Source: Anaerolineales bacterium
GTDB lineage: Bacteria > Chloroflexota > Anaerolineae > Aggregatilineales > UBA2796
Length of the DNA stretch: 64,000 nucleotides
NCBI GenBank assembly: GCA_015075625.1
Contig: JABTTZ010000002.1
Location: forward strand, 186,001 to 250,000
Direction: 5' to 3'
Below, piece after piece: positions 24,605 through 33,550 of this stretch (position 1 is its first letter; each line of letters opens with the position of its first letter). A program made the translations under genes and the position numbers. The notes beneath the pieces are model-generated. The model had not been told where the DNA came from. It ran no database searches and saw only the letters and a program-made list of their open reading frames with translations.

Positions 24605-27166
24605 ATGCGTATCCGGCGTCGGTTCATGATTATACTCACGGTGATGATCGCCCTTTCGGCGTTCCCCGCAGCCGCACAAGATGGCGGCGGGCGGCGGCGA
24701 ATCGCCCCTTATACACTCGGTCAGGTGCAGACGGCGGGCAGCCTTGCCCCCTACAGCGCGGCGCCCGATTTCAGCAACGTTATCCTCGGTGATGCCCTCT
24801 CCGCAGACGAAAAAGCCTACCTAGCGAAGAATTTGTTCGTGGTCAGCCCGACGAACGAGAAACTGTTCTACACCGTGTACGAAAAGGCACGCTATGCGCG
24901 GCAGCCGCTCTTGATCACCGTCGATTCAATGCTCCATAGTTTCCATCTCAGTTTTAAATACCTTTTGCGTGCCTCAGAGCGCATTTTCATCCCCAAATTG
25001 ACGACGATGAACGCCGCGCTGTTGGCAAAAGCCGACTCCTACTATCAGGCGCTCAAAGGGACGGCATGGGAAGCCGCTGCCACCCAAGCAGTAGGCTACT
25101 TTGGCTTGGCAACGAAATTTACCTTTCCCGATGTGGCGCTCCCTAGCTATGTGAAGGATGCAGTGGAGGCAGACTATGCGGCGGCGCTAGCAGCGGCAGG
25201 GATCGCTCCTAGCGCCATCTTCCCCGACATGGCGTTTGGGGAAGATTGGTCACAGTACAAGCCACGCGGTCACTACGCCGATGATCCCAATCTCTCGAAT
25301 TATTTTCGGGCGGTGATGTGGTATGGGCGGCTGACCTTGCGCGTGAAAGACGCCCGCGAGACGCAAACGGCGCTCTTAGTGACTCTTGCCTTCCGCGACG
25401 CAGACATCCGCCCGATATGGAATGCCATTTACGATCTGACGACGTTTTTTGTGGGCGATTCCGACTCGCCAACGCCCGATCAGTACCTCGCCCTTGCCGA
25501 ACAGGTTTATGGGGTGGGGTTTGATCTAAACACCCTGACAGCACAAGGGATCGATCCGTTTGTTGCCGCTGCGCAAAGCCTTCCCTCCCCAAAAATCCTG
25601 AACGTTGTCATTGATTTTCGGGATGACGAACGCACCGAAACGCTCGGCTTGCGCTTTATGGGGCAGCGCTTTGTGTGGGATGCCTATGCCTTCCGTCAAT
25701 TGATCTTCCGCAATGTGGGGACAGTTGAGGATGGGCGACGCTTGCCAAAGGCGCTCGATGTTTTCGCTGTGTTGGGTTCAGAGCGGGCGCTGGCGATCCT
25801 TGATGGCGAAGGGGATCGGAAGTACAAGAACTTTGATGCACAAATGACAAAACTGCGCACCGAGATCGGCGGTGTGGACGATGACGAATGGACGGCAACA
25901 CTTTACAACACGTGGCTTTACACGCTGGACACCTTCAATGACGGGATCGCCGCTGGCTATCCCTCGTTCATGCTCACCCCCGCCTATACAGACCGACTGT
26001 TGAACGCTGGCTTGGGTAGTTTTGCCGAATTGAAGCACAACACCGTTCTCTATGCAGCGCAAGCATATGCCGAAATGGGCGGTGGCGGTGGAATCGAAAA
26101 AGCACCCCCACCTGACCCGATCCTCCCGCCGAACTATGTTGAGCCGCTGCCGCTTTTCTGGGCGCGGTTGGCAGCGCTGGCAGAGATGACCCAAGCGGGC
26201 ATGGAGCGCCTCGGTATGTTTGAGGCACTGGACGAAGCCCTTAGCGACCCCGGACGCCCGGCACGGCTGCTGACTGATATTGCCACTAAAGCACGGCAAA
26301 TGCAGGGCTACGCCGAGCGCGAACTGCGCGGCGAACTGCTGACCGACGCCGAACAAGATGAACTGCGCTTTTATGGCGGCTGGCTGGAGTCAATCTACAA
26401 CAACACCCGCGATGATAACCAGGGGAACGGGGCATACTACGCCGAAGAAGAACCGCGTTCGGCAGTGATCACCGATATTGCTACCGATCCGCGTGACGGC
26501 GTGGTTTTGCAAATTGGGACGGGGAATATCTTCAGCATGAACGCCGTTGTCCCGATTGGCGATCAACTCTGGGCGGCGAAAGGGGCTGTCTACAGCTTCT
26601 ATGAATTCACCCACCCGATAGGAGACCGGCTGACGGATAGACAATGGTGGACGATGTTGGATGAAGGCAACGTCCCGGCGCTGCCCACATGGACGGCATC
26701 GTTCATCAGTTCCAAACCAATTACCGCCGATGCTGAGTGGGCGGTGAAGATGTTCCACGAGAATACGTTAATTTCTGCTCTGTGGTGGAATCCAGTCGAA
26801 AAATACACGGCATTGCCGAACGATCCGTATGTGGAGAAAGGCGTCCGAGACTACCTCTTAAAGGAACTTGCCCCGCTTGCCGAGGCAAATCAGTATGAGG
26901 GACGCACCTTGATCAGCATCAGTTTTCGGGATGTCGATCTCGTCAACGAGACGACGATGATTGTCACCACCCGCGAAACGTGGTTTGGCGAACTCTACGC
27001 CGCCAGCGAAAAGGGAATGGACTTCGACGGGACAAAGATTGCTGAACGCGGAGCGTATACGGTAGACATGACCTATACGATAGACTACTCGCCGCAGTAT
27101 GCGTATTGGGTTGTCACCAACGTAGTGCAAAACACAACGCCGCCAGCGTGGGTGAACGTCCCTTAA
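24605..27166 (+). CDS. DUF3160 secreted protein
   Basis: Exported protein of 853 residues. A signal peptide (basic MRIRRRF, hydrophobic MIILTVMIALSAF, cleavage after PAAA) is followed by the DUF3160 fold, recognisable from FSNVILGDALSADEKAYLAKNLFVV, PLLITVDSMLHSFHL and, further on, GLRFMGQRFVWDAYAFRQLIF and FYGGWLESIY. DUF3160 proteins occur in Chloroflexota, Planctomycetes and others; function is not established. ATG 24605 has GGAGGG upstream, which decides against GTG 24542. The length is usual. A perfect hairpin lies just after the stop, then osmC. Confidence 0.85.
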   Translation: MRIRRRFMIILTVMIALSAFPAAAQDGGGRRRIAPYTLGQVQTAGSLAPYSAAPDFSNVILGDALSADEKAYLAKNLFVVSPTNEKLFYTVYEKARYARQPLLITVDSMLHSFHLSFKYLLRASERIFIPKLTTMNAALLAKADSYYQALKGTAWEAAATQAVGYFGLATKFTFPDVALPSYVKDAVEADYAAALAAAGIAPSAIFPDMAFGEDWSQYKPRGHYADDPNLSNYFRAVMWYGRLTLRVKDARETQTALLVTLAFRDADIRPIWNAIYDLTTFFVGDSDSPTPDQYLALAEQVYGVGFDLNTLTAQGIDPFVAAAQSLPSPKILNVVIDFRDDERTETLGLRFMGQRFVWDAYAFRQLIFRNVGTVEDGRRLPKALDVFAVLGSERALAILDGEGDRKYKNFDAQMTKLRTEIGGVDDDEWTATLYNTWLYTLDTFNDGIAAGYPSFMLTPAYTDRLLNAGLGSFAELKHNTVLYAAQAYAEMGGGGGIEKAPPPDPILPPNYVEPLPLFWARLAALAEMTQAGMERLGMFEALDEALSDPGRPARLLTDIATKARQMQGYAERELRGELLTDAEQDELRFYGGWLESIYNNTRDDNQGNGAYYAEEEPRSAVITDIATDPRDGVVLQIGTGNIFSMNAVVPIGDQLWAAKGAVYSFYEFTHPIGDRLTDRQWWTMLDEGNVPALPTWTASFISSKPITADAEWAVKMFHENTLISALWWNPVEKYTALPNDPYVEKGVRDYLLKELAPLAEANQYEGRTLISISFRDVDLVNETTMIVTTRETWFGELYAASEKGMDFDGTKIAERGAYTVDMTYTIDYSPQYAYWVVTNVVQNTTPPAWVNVP

Positions 27167-27182
27167 ATTCGATGTAATCTGT

Positions 27183-27210
27183 GTCTGCCGGAGAGAATTC
27201 TTCGGCAGAC
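27183..27210. terminator. Hairpin after the DUF3160 gene
   Basis: GTCTGCCG and CGGCAGAC pair perfectly, with a second inner stem AGA/TCT in the loop. There is no T-tract, so it may be a processing or stability element rather than a terminator. Confidence 0.45.
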
Positions 27211-27311
27211 GGCTGATCCTCTTGCCGTAATGCCCCTCTTTTCGCTACATTCTTGCGGTGTCATGTATTCAAAACCAACCAAGACGATAAGACTATAGGA
27301 GCGATTACCTC

Positions 27312-27749
27312 ATGAGTTCATTGCACCGCAGCGCCAACGCCGTTTGGACGGGAACACTCCGCGAGGGAAGCGGCAGCCTGAGCAGCGACAGTGGAAAGCT
27401 GAACGACCTTGCCTACACGTTCATCTCGCGCTTTGAAAAAGGCGAGGCAACCAACCCCGAAGAATTGATCGCCGCCGCCCATGCGGGGTGTTTCAGCATG
27501 GCGTTGGGGTCCCGGTTGGGGAAGCAAGGGTTCACCGTGCATCACATCGACACGAAAGCGACGATTGAATTGACCCAACCAGAAGGTACAGGGTGGCAAA
27601 TCACCAAGATCATCCTGACGACGACGGGCAAGGTTGAGGGAATCGATGCGGCTGCCTTTGCCGCTGCCGCCGAGGAAACGAAAAAGACCTGCATCGTCTC
27701 AAAAGCGCTGGCGGCAATCCCCATGGAAATTACGGCGACGTTGGGGTAA
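27312..27749 (+). CDS. osmC: OsmC-family peroxiredoxin
   Basis: Thiol peroxidase of 145 residues that reduces organic hydroperoxides. The two reactive cysteines are in AAHAGCFSMALG (peroxidatic, residue ~58) and ETKKTCIVSKAL (resolving, residue ~123), with the family ending IPMEITATLG. The conserved N-terminal start (ANAVWTGTLREGSG) matches OsmC rather than Ohr. It stands alone between hairpin-rich intergenic regions. It is usually induced by stress; no operator was identified here. Confidence 0.93.
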   Translation: MSSLHRSANAVWTGTLREGSGSLSSDSGKLNDLAYTFISRFEKGEATNPEELIAAAHAGCFSMALGSRLGKQGFTVHHIDTKATIELTQPEGTGWQITKIILTTTGKVEGIDAAAFAAAAEETKKTCIVSKALAAIPMEITATLG

Positions 27750-27751
27750 GG

Positions 27752-28005
27752 GTAATCCCTATCCCCCCGCCCCCTTTCCCTGTGTACGGGGAAAGGAGAG
27801 AGATTCCCTCTCTCTGTGTACAGGGTGGGGGTTAGGGTTTCCAAGCCCCAAAGGGGTAGCTATTCATAGCCCGACGTTTTAACCTGGGGCGCTCACGGGC
27901 GGCGATGGGCGCAATGCATGGCGCACCTACGGGGATTACAACGGCAATAGACCCTAGTTAAGACCATCGAAAGATGGTGGGCGCACACAGTGGGCACGCC
28001 CCTAT
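27752..28005. repeat. Composite dispersed intergenic repeat (families A and B plus a REP-like palindrome)
   Basis: 27757-27840 carries the family A unit built on CCCTTTCCCTGTGTACGGGG and its palindromic partner. 27844-27872 is a partial family B unit (AAGCCCCAAAGGGGTAGC, then TAGCCCG). Near 27979-28001 GGGCG...CGCCC forms a palindrome related to those at 51438 and 62598. The A+B order recurs at 37970-38126. No gene is supported in 27750-28075. Confidence 0.7.
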
Positions 28006-28075
28006 AAAATCAATGTCACATCAGGCTTATCTCACAAAGCACCTACAGGCAACAGAAAAGGACAGCATACATCCG

Positions 28076-28810
28076 ATGAACACCATTCGCGTCACTGTTT
28101 GGGGGGAATATCGCCACGAGAAGAAAAATCCGAAGGTTGCCGAAGTGTACCCTGAGGGAATGCACGAGGCGATTGCTGCTGGCTTGCGTACAGAGGGCGA
28201 CTTCAGCGTGCGTACAGTGGTCCTGGATGATCCTGAACACGGGCTGACTCAGGAGGTGCTAGATAGCACCGATGTGTTGACGTGGTGGGGGCATGTAGCA
28301 CACGGCGAGGTGAAAGATGAGGTTGTCGCCCGTGTTCAAAAGCGCGTCCTTGAAGGGATGGGCTTGATCGTCCTCCACTCTGGGCATTTCTCTAAGATTT
28401 TCAAAGTACTGATGGGGACAAGCTGTGACCTGAAATGGCGTGAGGCGGGCGAGCGTGAGCGGATTTGGGTCATTGAGCCCGGGCATCCCATCGCAGCGGG
28501 GATTCCCGAACAGTTTCTCATTGAACAGGAAGAAATGTACGGCGAACGTTTTGATATTCCGCAGCCAGAAACGACGGTTTTGCTCAGTTGGTTTCAGGGG
28601 GGCGAGGTTTTTCGCAGCGGATGCTGTTACACGCGGGGCAAGGGACGGATTTTTTACTTCCGCCCCGGTCATGAAACGTACCCCACCTATTATCATCCGA
28701 TGGTTCAAAAGGTCATTGCCAATGGGGTGCGGTGGGCAGCACAGCCGTCCACACCGCAGGTCGTTTTTGGCAATGCGAAACCGCTGGAGGTTTTGGGGGG
28801 AAACGAGTAA
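28076..28810 (+). CDS. ThuA-domain protein
   Basis: ThuA-like protein of 244 residues with a class I glutamine-amidotransferase-like fold. Seen: [13 protein letters not shown] at the start, [31 protein letters not shown] at the nucleophile-elbow position, [10 protein letters not shown] and [20 protein letters not shown]. ThuA proteins are linked to trehalose and related sugar utilisation and to 3-ketoglycoside chemistry; the role here is not shown. ATG 28076 is chosen because upstream residues from 27974 fall in repetitive DNA. No sugar-transport genes adjoin it. Confidence 0.87.
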   Translation: MNTIRVTVWGEYRHEKKNPKVAEVYPEGMHEAIAAGLRTEGDFSVRTVVLDDPEHGLTQEVLDSTDVLTWWGHVAHGEVKDEVVARVQKRVLEGMGLIVLHSGHFSKIFKVLMGTSCDLKWREAGERERIWVIEPGHPIAAGIPEQFLIEQEEMYGERFDIPQPETTVLLSWFQGGEVFRSGCCYTRGKGRIFYFRPGHETYPTYYHPMVQKVIANGVRWAAQPSTPQVVFGNAKPLEVLGGNE

Positions 28811-29099
28811 CGCGGCAGTCTAGCGTTACAGCGGTGAGATCGCCCCCTATACGCCTTGCTGTGTGCGGAGGGGGTGGGGGATTAAAACTTACGAGCTGTT
28901 ATGTTACGGCTTGATGGTTGAACCGCTTGATATAGGAATACCCCCCTCATCCTACAGCGAACCGAGCGCATTTTGGGATACTCTTGTAGCACCCTCTCAC
29001 AGGATGTTCACGAACAGTTCACCAATAGGGTATTCATGTGCGGCTGTTTCAGTGTAAAATCGGCTGAAGGGGACATGTGCTAAGTTAGGGTTATTCATC

Positions 29100-32012
29100 A
29101 TGCGTTTTGCCACACCTGCGGCATTAATCTTATTCGCCGTTGTGATCCCCTTCGTGGTTTGGTTGGGGCTGCCACGCATTGCCCACCGCCGCCACCGCGA
29201 CACGATCAGCCTTGCCTTACGTCTGCTCATTGTCACCTGCCTGATCTTCGCCCTCAGTGGGCTGCAAACCGTTGAGGCCTCAGACAAACTTGCCGTTGTA
29301 TTCCTCATCGATGCCTCGGACAGCATCGACGCCGACGCCCGCGCCTATGCCGAGTCCTTCATCCGCGATTCGTTGGGACGGATGACCGTTGATGACCGCG
29401 CCGGAATCATTGTCTTTGGCAAAAACGCCCTTGTCGAGCGTCCCATTGCCCCCACTGGCGATTTTTTGGGAATCACCTCTGCGCCCGTCCAATTGGACAC
29501 CGATATTAGCAGCGCGATTCGGCTTGGGTTGGCGCTTTTCCCGCCTGACGCCGCCCGCCGTTTGGTGATTCTCTCGGATGGCTTGGAGACGGTGGGGAAT
29601 GCCATTGATGCGGCACGGTTGGCGGCGGCGACGAATGTTCAGATTGATGTCGTTCCCCTGCGCCGCGCCGAGGGACCGGAAGTCCTCGTCACCGATGTGC
29701 GCCTGCCCACAAACGTAAATCAGGGTGAAATTTTCGATTTGGGCGTCACCGTCGAAAGCCAAATCCCCACCACTGCCAACCTGTCTATTCTTTCTGCGGG
29801 GGCGGTAGTGCAATCCCAAACGGTGAATCTGACCGAGGGAGTCAATAATTTTGTGATTACCCTGCGTGCGCCCCGTCAGGGGTTCACCGATTTCCGCGTG
29901 CGGATCGATCCCCTCTCGGCAGCAAGCACCGACACCTATTACCAAAACAACGAATTGGCGGGCTTTACAGAGGTTACCGGTCCGCCGCGCATCCTTCTCA
30001 TTCGCTCCAACGAGAGTGAGAGCGCGGCATTAAAGGGCGTTTTGGAAACCGCCGGACTCACCGTTGAGGTTGCCTCTCCCTCCGAACTCCCCGTTGGCTT
30101 AGCACCGTTGGCAGGCTACAAAGCCGTCATCCTTGCCAACGTCTCGGCAACGGAGCTAACGGACGCAAAAATGCGGGCGCTCCAAATTTACGTCCGCGAT
30201 CTTGGGGGCGGGCTGGTCGTCATTGGCGGTCCGAACAGCTATGGGGTGGGGGGCTATTTCCAAACACCTTTGGAAGAAGTCCTTCCTGTTGAAATGCAGA
30301 TCAAAGACCAAAAACGCATCCCGCGTCTGACGATGATCTATGTCATTGATCGCTCTGGGTCTATGGAGATGATCGGCACGAGTGGGGTAACCAACCTTGA
30401 GCTAGGGAAAGAAGCCGCACGGCGTTCGGTGAATTTCCTCTTTGAGCGGGATCGCGCCGGCGTCTTGTCGTTCGATACCAACCCGGAATGGCTTGTCCCT
30501 ATACAATTTGTGGCGAACCGCCGCCCCATTATTGAGCAAATTGGGGCGCTGCGCCCCGGCGGTGGGACGGATATTTACTCTGCGGTTGTGGAGATTGCCC
30601 GCACCTTGCCAAGCGATCCTTCCAGCCTGAAACACGTTATCTTGCTGACCGACGGTGGGGCAGACGAGACAGGCATTGTTGAAACCGTCAAACGGATGCA
30701 TGACCAACATGGGATCACCGTGACCTCGATTGGCATTGGCGTGGGCGTTCCGCGCTTCATGCGCGATATTGCCACTGTTGGGGGGGGGCAGTATTACAAT
30801 CTGACGGATCTTTCCACAATCCCTCAGATTTTTGCCGCAGAAACGGTGCTTGCCACCCGTTCCTATATTGTGGAAGAAACCTTCACCCCTGTTCTAACGG
30901 CAAACAGCCCCGCCATGCGTGGCATTGACGCGCTCCCCTCCCTGTTAGGCTATGTGGCGACCTCGGCAAAGCCGACAGCGACGGTCATTCTGACAGCGCA
31001 GGTGGGCGGCTTTGATGATCCGCTTTTGGCAACGTGGCAATATGGCTTGGGGCGGGCGGTTGCCTTCACCAGCGATGCCACCACCCGTTGGGCGCAAAAT
31101 TGGACGGGATGGACGGGCTTTCAGCGTTTTTGGAGTCAAGTGATCCGTTCAACGATGGTGGAGGGGATTGATCAGGCATTGGAATCGCGGGTGGAGCGCC
31201 GCGATGGGCGTTCGATCCTCGTTGTCGAGGCGCGGGATGAAAACGGCGCGTTCATCAACGGCTTGCGTTTGGATGCTGTTGTGGTCGATCCCCGCTTACA
31301 GGGTCAGGAGGTTACGTTGAGGCAGGTTGCACCCGGGCGTTATGAGGCAGAATTCGCACCCGGGTCGGAGGGGGCTTATTTCATCCGAGTCGCTGGTGCA
31401 GGGGGCGATGGGTTGGGTGTGGCGCAAACGACGGGGTGGGTGCTGAGCTATTCCCCAGAATACCGCCTCCGCCAGACGAATACGCGCCTTTTGGATGAAT
31501 TGGCAGCACTCACGGGCGGGCAGCGCTTGGGCGACGATCCGACGCTGACTTTCCGCCACGACATCCGTGAGGAACGCGCTGCCGCCAATCTGTTCCCGCT
31601 GCTGCTGCTTTTGACGGCGCTCTTACTGCCCTTTGATATTGCCGTTCGCCGCCTAATCGTGACCCAAAGCGATCTGGCTAAACTGCGGGCGTGGGCGCGG
31701 ACGAAATTGGGCATACGAGAAGTCGCCCTCGCCGTGCCGGGCGCCAGCCGCCTTGCCAACCTGAAGGATGCCAAAAATCGTGCCACAAGCACACTCCCCG
31801 TCGTCAGCGAGGCTGAGGTAGAAAGTCTGCGCGAATCGCCGTCCATTCCCACTCCGATACCAACCGCCGACACAGCAGAACGTACTCCGCCGAAAGCAGC
31901 GAGGGCAGAAAAGGCGGCAAAACCAGAAAAAACAGCCCCCGACGAACCCAAGAGCGGCTCTGCCTTAGCCGCACGGCTTGCTGATCAGCGCCGCCAACGA
32001 AAGAAAGAGTAG
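29100..32012 (+). CDS. Double-VWA membrane protein (BatA/GATase-like layout)
   Basis: Membrane protein of 970 residues. Two N-terminal helices (FATPAALILFAVVIPFVVWL and the next, to ~60) precede a first VWA domain with MIDAS DASDS in VVFLIDASDSID. A beta-rich exported region follows, then a class I GATase-like domain (AGYKAVILANVSA, LGGGLVVIGGPNSYGVGGY). A second VWA domain has MIDAS DRSGS in MIYVIDRSGSMEM. After a further beta domain come a last membrane helix (LFPLLLLLTALLLPF) and a ~125-residue Lys/Ala/Pro-rich cytoplasmic tail. Both metal-binding sites look intact. Such proteins are often near MoxR/DUF58 genes, absent here. Function is unknown; surface or periplasmic adhesion and complex assembly are plausible. 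Confidence 0.87.
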   Translation: MRFATPAALILFAVVIPFVVWLGLPRIAHRRHRDTISLALRLLIVTCLIFALSGLQTVEASDKLAVVFLIDASDSIDADARAYAESFIRDSLGRMTVDDRAGIIVFGKNALVERPIAPTGDFLGITSAPVQLDTDISSAIRLGLALFPPDAARRLVILSDGLETVGNAIDAARLAAATNVQIDVVPLRRAEGPEVLVTDVRLPTNVNQGEIFDLGVTVESQIPTTANLSILSAGAVVQSQTVNLTEGVNNFVITLRAPRQGFTDFRVRIDPLSAASTDTYYQNNELAGFTEVTGPPRILLIRSNESESAALKGVLETAGLTVEVASPSELPVGLAPLAGYKAVILANVSATELTDAKMRALQIYVRDLGGGLVVIGGPNSYGVGGYFQTPLEEVLPVEMQIKDQKRIPRLTMIYVIDRSGSMEMIGTSGVTNLELGKEAARRSVNFLFERDRAGVLSFDTNPEWLVPIQFVANRRPIIEQIGALRPGGGTDIYSAVVEIARTLPSDPSSLKHVILLTDGGADETGIVETVKRMHDQHGITVTSIGIGVGVPRFMRDIATVGGGQYYNLTDLSTIPQIFAAETVLATRSYIVEETFTPVLTANSPAMRGIDALPSLLGYVATSAKPTATVILTAQVGGFDDPLLATWQYGLGRAVAFTSDATTRWAQNWTGWTGFQRFWSQVIRSTMVEGIDQALESRVERRDGRSILVVEARDENGAFINGLRLDAVVVDPRLQGQEVTLRQVAPGRYEAEFAPGSEGAYFIRVAGAGGDGLGVAQTTGWVLSYSPEYRLRQTNTRLLDELAALTGGQRLGDDPTLTFRHDIREERAAANLFPLLLLLTALLLPFDIAVRRLIVTQSDLAKLRAWARTKLGIREVALAVPGASRLANLKDAKNRATSTLPVVSEAEVESLRESPSIPTPIPTADTAERTPPKAARAEKAAKPEKTAPDEPKSGSALAARLADQRRQRKKE

Positions 32013-32149
32013 AACTTATTTCAAAAACCCCTATCCGTTTACGGGGAGGAACAAGGGGTGGGGTTTTGAAATGACCTGTAGTAATCTACCTAGCCCAATA
32101 AGGTGTTCACAGCCACCTATGCACTGCTAGGATAACCCATAGGACATTC

Positions 32150-33178
32150 ATGACCACCGCTTACCTTACCGATACGCGCTACGATGCCCACACACTTCCC
32201 GGTCACCCCGAATGTGCCGAACGCTTGCAAGCGATCCGCGCCCGAATTGCCGAACACGGGCGGGACACACAGATGAAGGCGTTCAGCCCCGAACCGATCA
32301 GCGACGCCCAGATTTTGACCGTTCACACGGAGGACTATCTGGAGACCGTCTTGAAATGGGGCGTCACGCGGGGGGGAATCATGCTTGGCTCGGATACCTA
32401 TCTGCTCCCCCACTCGCTAGAGCTTGCGCGGCTTTCAGCGGGGGCGGCACTGCGCGGGGTGGATGCTATTCTTAGTGGGGAGGCGCACAATGGCTACGCT
32501 GCTGCCCGCCCACCCGGACACCACGCTGTACCCGATATGGCGATGGGCTTCTGCCTGTTGGCGAATATCAGCCTTGCCGCTCGGCACGCCCAAGCCGTCT
32601 ATGGATTAAAGCGGGTTCTGATTGTCGATTACGATGTTCATCACGGCAACGGAACACAAGCGATCTTTTACGACGATCCCTCCGTGTTGTTCCTCTCGAC
32701 GCACCAATCGCCATGGTACCCCGGTACCGGCGGAATCAACGAGACGGGCGAAGGGGCAGGGGCAGGGCAAACGATCAACATCCCCCTTCCGGCAGGCGTC
32801 GGTGATCAGGGCTTTCGCATGATCTATGAGGAGATTGTCTGGGGGGCAGCGCGGCGCTTTCAGCCCGAATTGATCCTCGTCTCCGCCGGATTTGACGCTC
32901 ATTGGCGCGACCCCTTAGGCGGGCTAAAGCTCACCGTCAATGGCTACGCGCATCTCTCGCGGGAGTTGATCCGCATGGCGGACGAACTGTGCGGGGGACG
33001 TATTCTGTTTGTCCAAGAGGGGGGCTATAACCTTGAGGCGCTTAGTTTCTGCGCCTTAGCCGTTGTGGAGGCGCTGCTTGGGTTGCCGCTTGGCGTTGAT
33101 CCCTTAGGGGCAGAGGCAAAAAACGACCCAGATATTCGCCCCTTGCTCACCCGCGTGAAAGCAGTGCATGGCTTGTAG
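32150..33178 (+). CDS. Histone deacetylase-family amidohydrolase (paralogue 2)
   Basis: Zinc-dependent deacetylase-fold enzyme of 342 residues, closer to class II HDAC/acetylpolyamine amidohydrolases than the copy at 20678. Motifs: H-P-E-C at the N-terminus (GHPECAERLQAI), catalytic His pair in RPPGHHAVPDMAMGFCLLAN, zinc ligands in IVDYDVHHGNGTQ and SAGFDAHWRDPLGG, and tyrosine in VQEGGYNLEAL. All active-site residues are present. The gene stands alone downstream of the VWA gene. The substrate is unknown; acetylated polyamines or lysines are likely. Confidence 0.92.
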   Translation: MTTAYLTDTRYDAHTLPGHPECAERLQAIRARIAEHGRDTQMKAFSPEPISDAQILTVHTEDYLETVLKWGVTRGGIMLGSDTYLLPHSLELARLSAGAALRGVDAILSGEAHNGYAAARPPGHHAVPDMAMGFCLLANISLAARHAQAVYGLKRVLIVDYDVHHGNGTQAIFYDDPSVLFLSTHQSPWYPGTGGINETGEGAGAGQTINIPLPAGVGDQGFRMIYEEIVWGAARRFQPELILVSAGFDAHWRDPLGGLKLTVNGYAHLSRELIRMADELCGGRILFVQEGGYNLEALSFCALAVVEALLGLPLGVDPLGAEAKNDPDIRPLLTRVKAVHGL

Positions 33179-33254
33179 GCATCTCCCCTAAGTACAAACA
33201 AAAAAGCCCTTTGGGGTGGGGACGACGGAAAAGCCCATACGGATATGCCTTTTA

Positions 33255-33304
33255 AGCCCCGAAGGGGTGGCTGTTTTCAGCCCGCTGCTTTAGCGGCGGG
33301 ATCA
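33255..33304. repeat. Dispersed repeat family B
   Basis: AAGCCCCGAAGGGGTGGC followed by TTTTCAGCCCGCTGC and AGCGGCGGGATCA: two successive hairpins. A close copy is at 38077-38126 and a partial one at 27844-27872. The rest of the 33179-33550 gap contains the MITE-like element and nothing else that I can support. Confidence 0.75.
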
Positions 33305-33337
33305 TACGTCAGCCCGCCTTTTCACTGTGGTGGTACT

Positions 33338-33535
33338 TAGTAGTTCGTCAAGAAAATTTCTAAAAGAACCCCTATCTCCCACCCCCTTTCCCTGTGTACG
33401 GGGAAAGGGGAGAAATTCTGTGGGCAAGGGGGTGAGGGGAAAGCCCCCTCAAAAACGTGATTCCCCCTTCTCCCACGGGAAGAAGGGGGTTAGGGGGATG
33501 AGGGCTTCTATCCTTACCTTCTTGAGCGACGACTA
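33338..33535. mobile_element. MITE-like element, copy 1
   Basis: About 198 bases bounded by imperfect inverted repeats (TAGTAGTTCGTCAAGAAA at left, reverse complement of TTCTTGAGCGACGACTA at right). The interior contains family A palindromes around CCCTTTCCCTGTGTACGGGG. A shorter relative with the same ends is at 56652-56781. No coding capacity. Confidence 0.6.
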
Positions 33536-33550
33536 GGCGAGGAACTTCCT

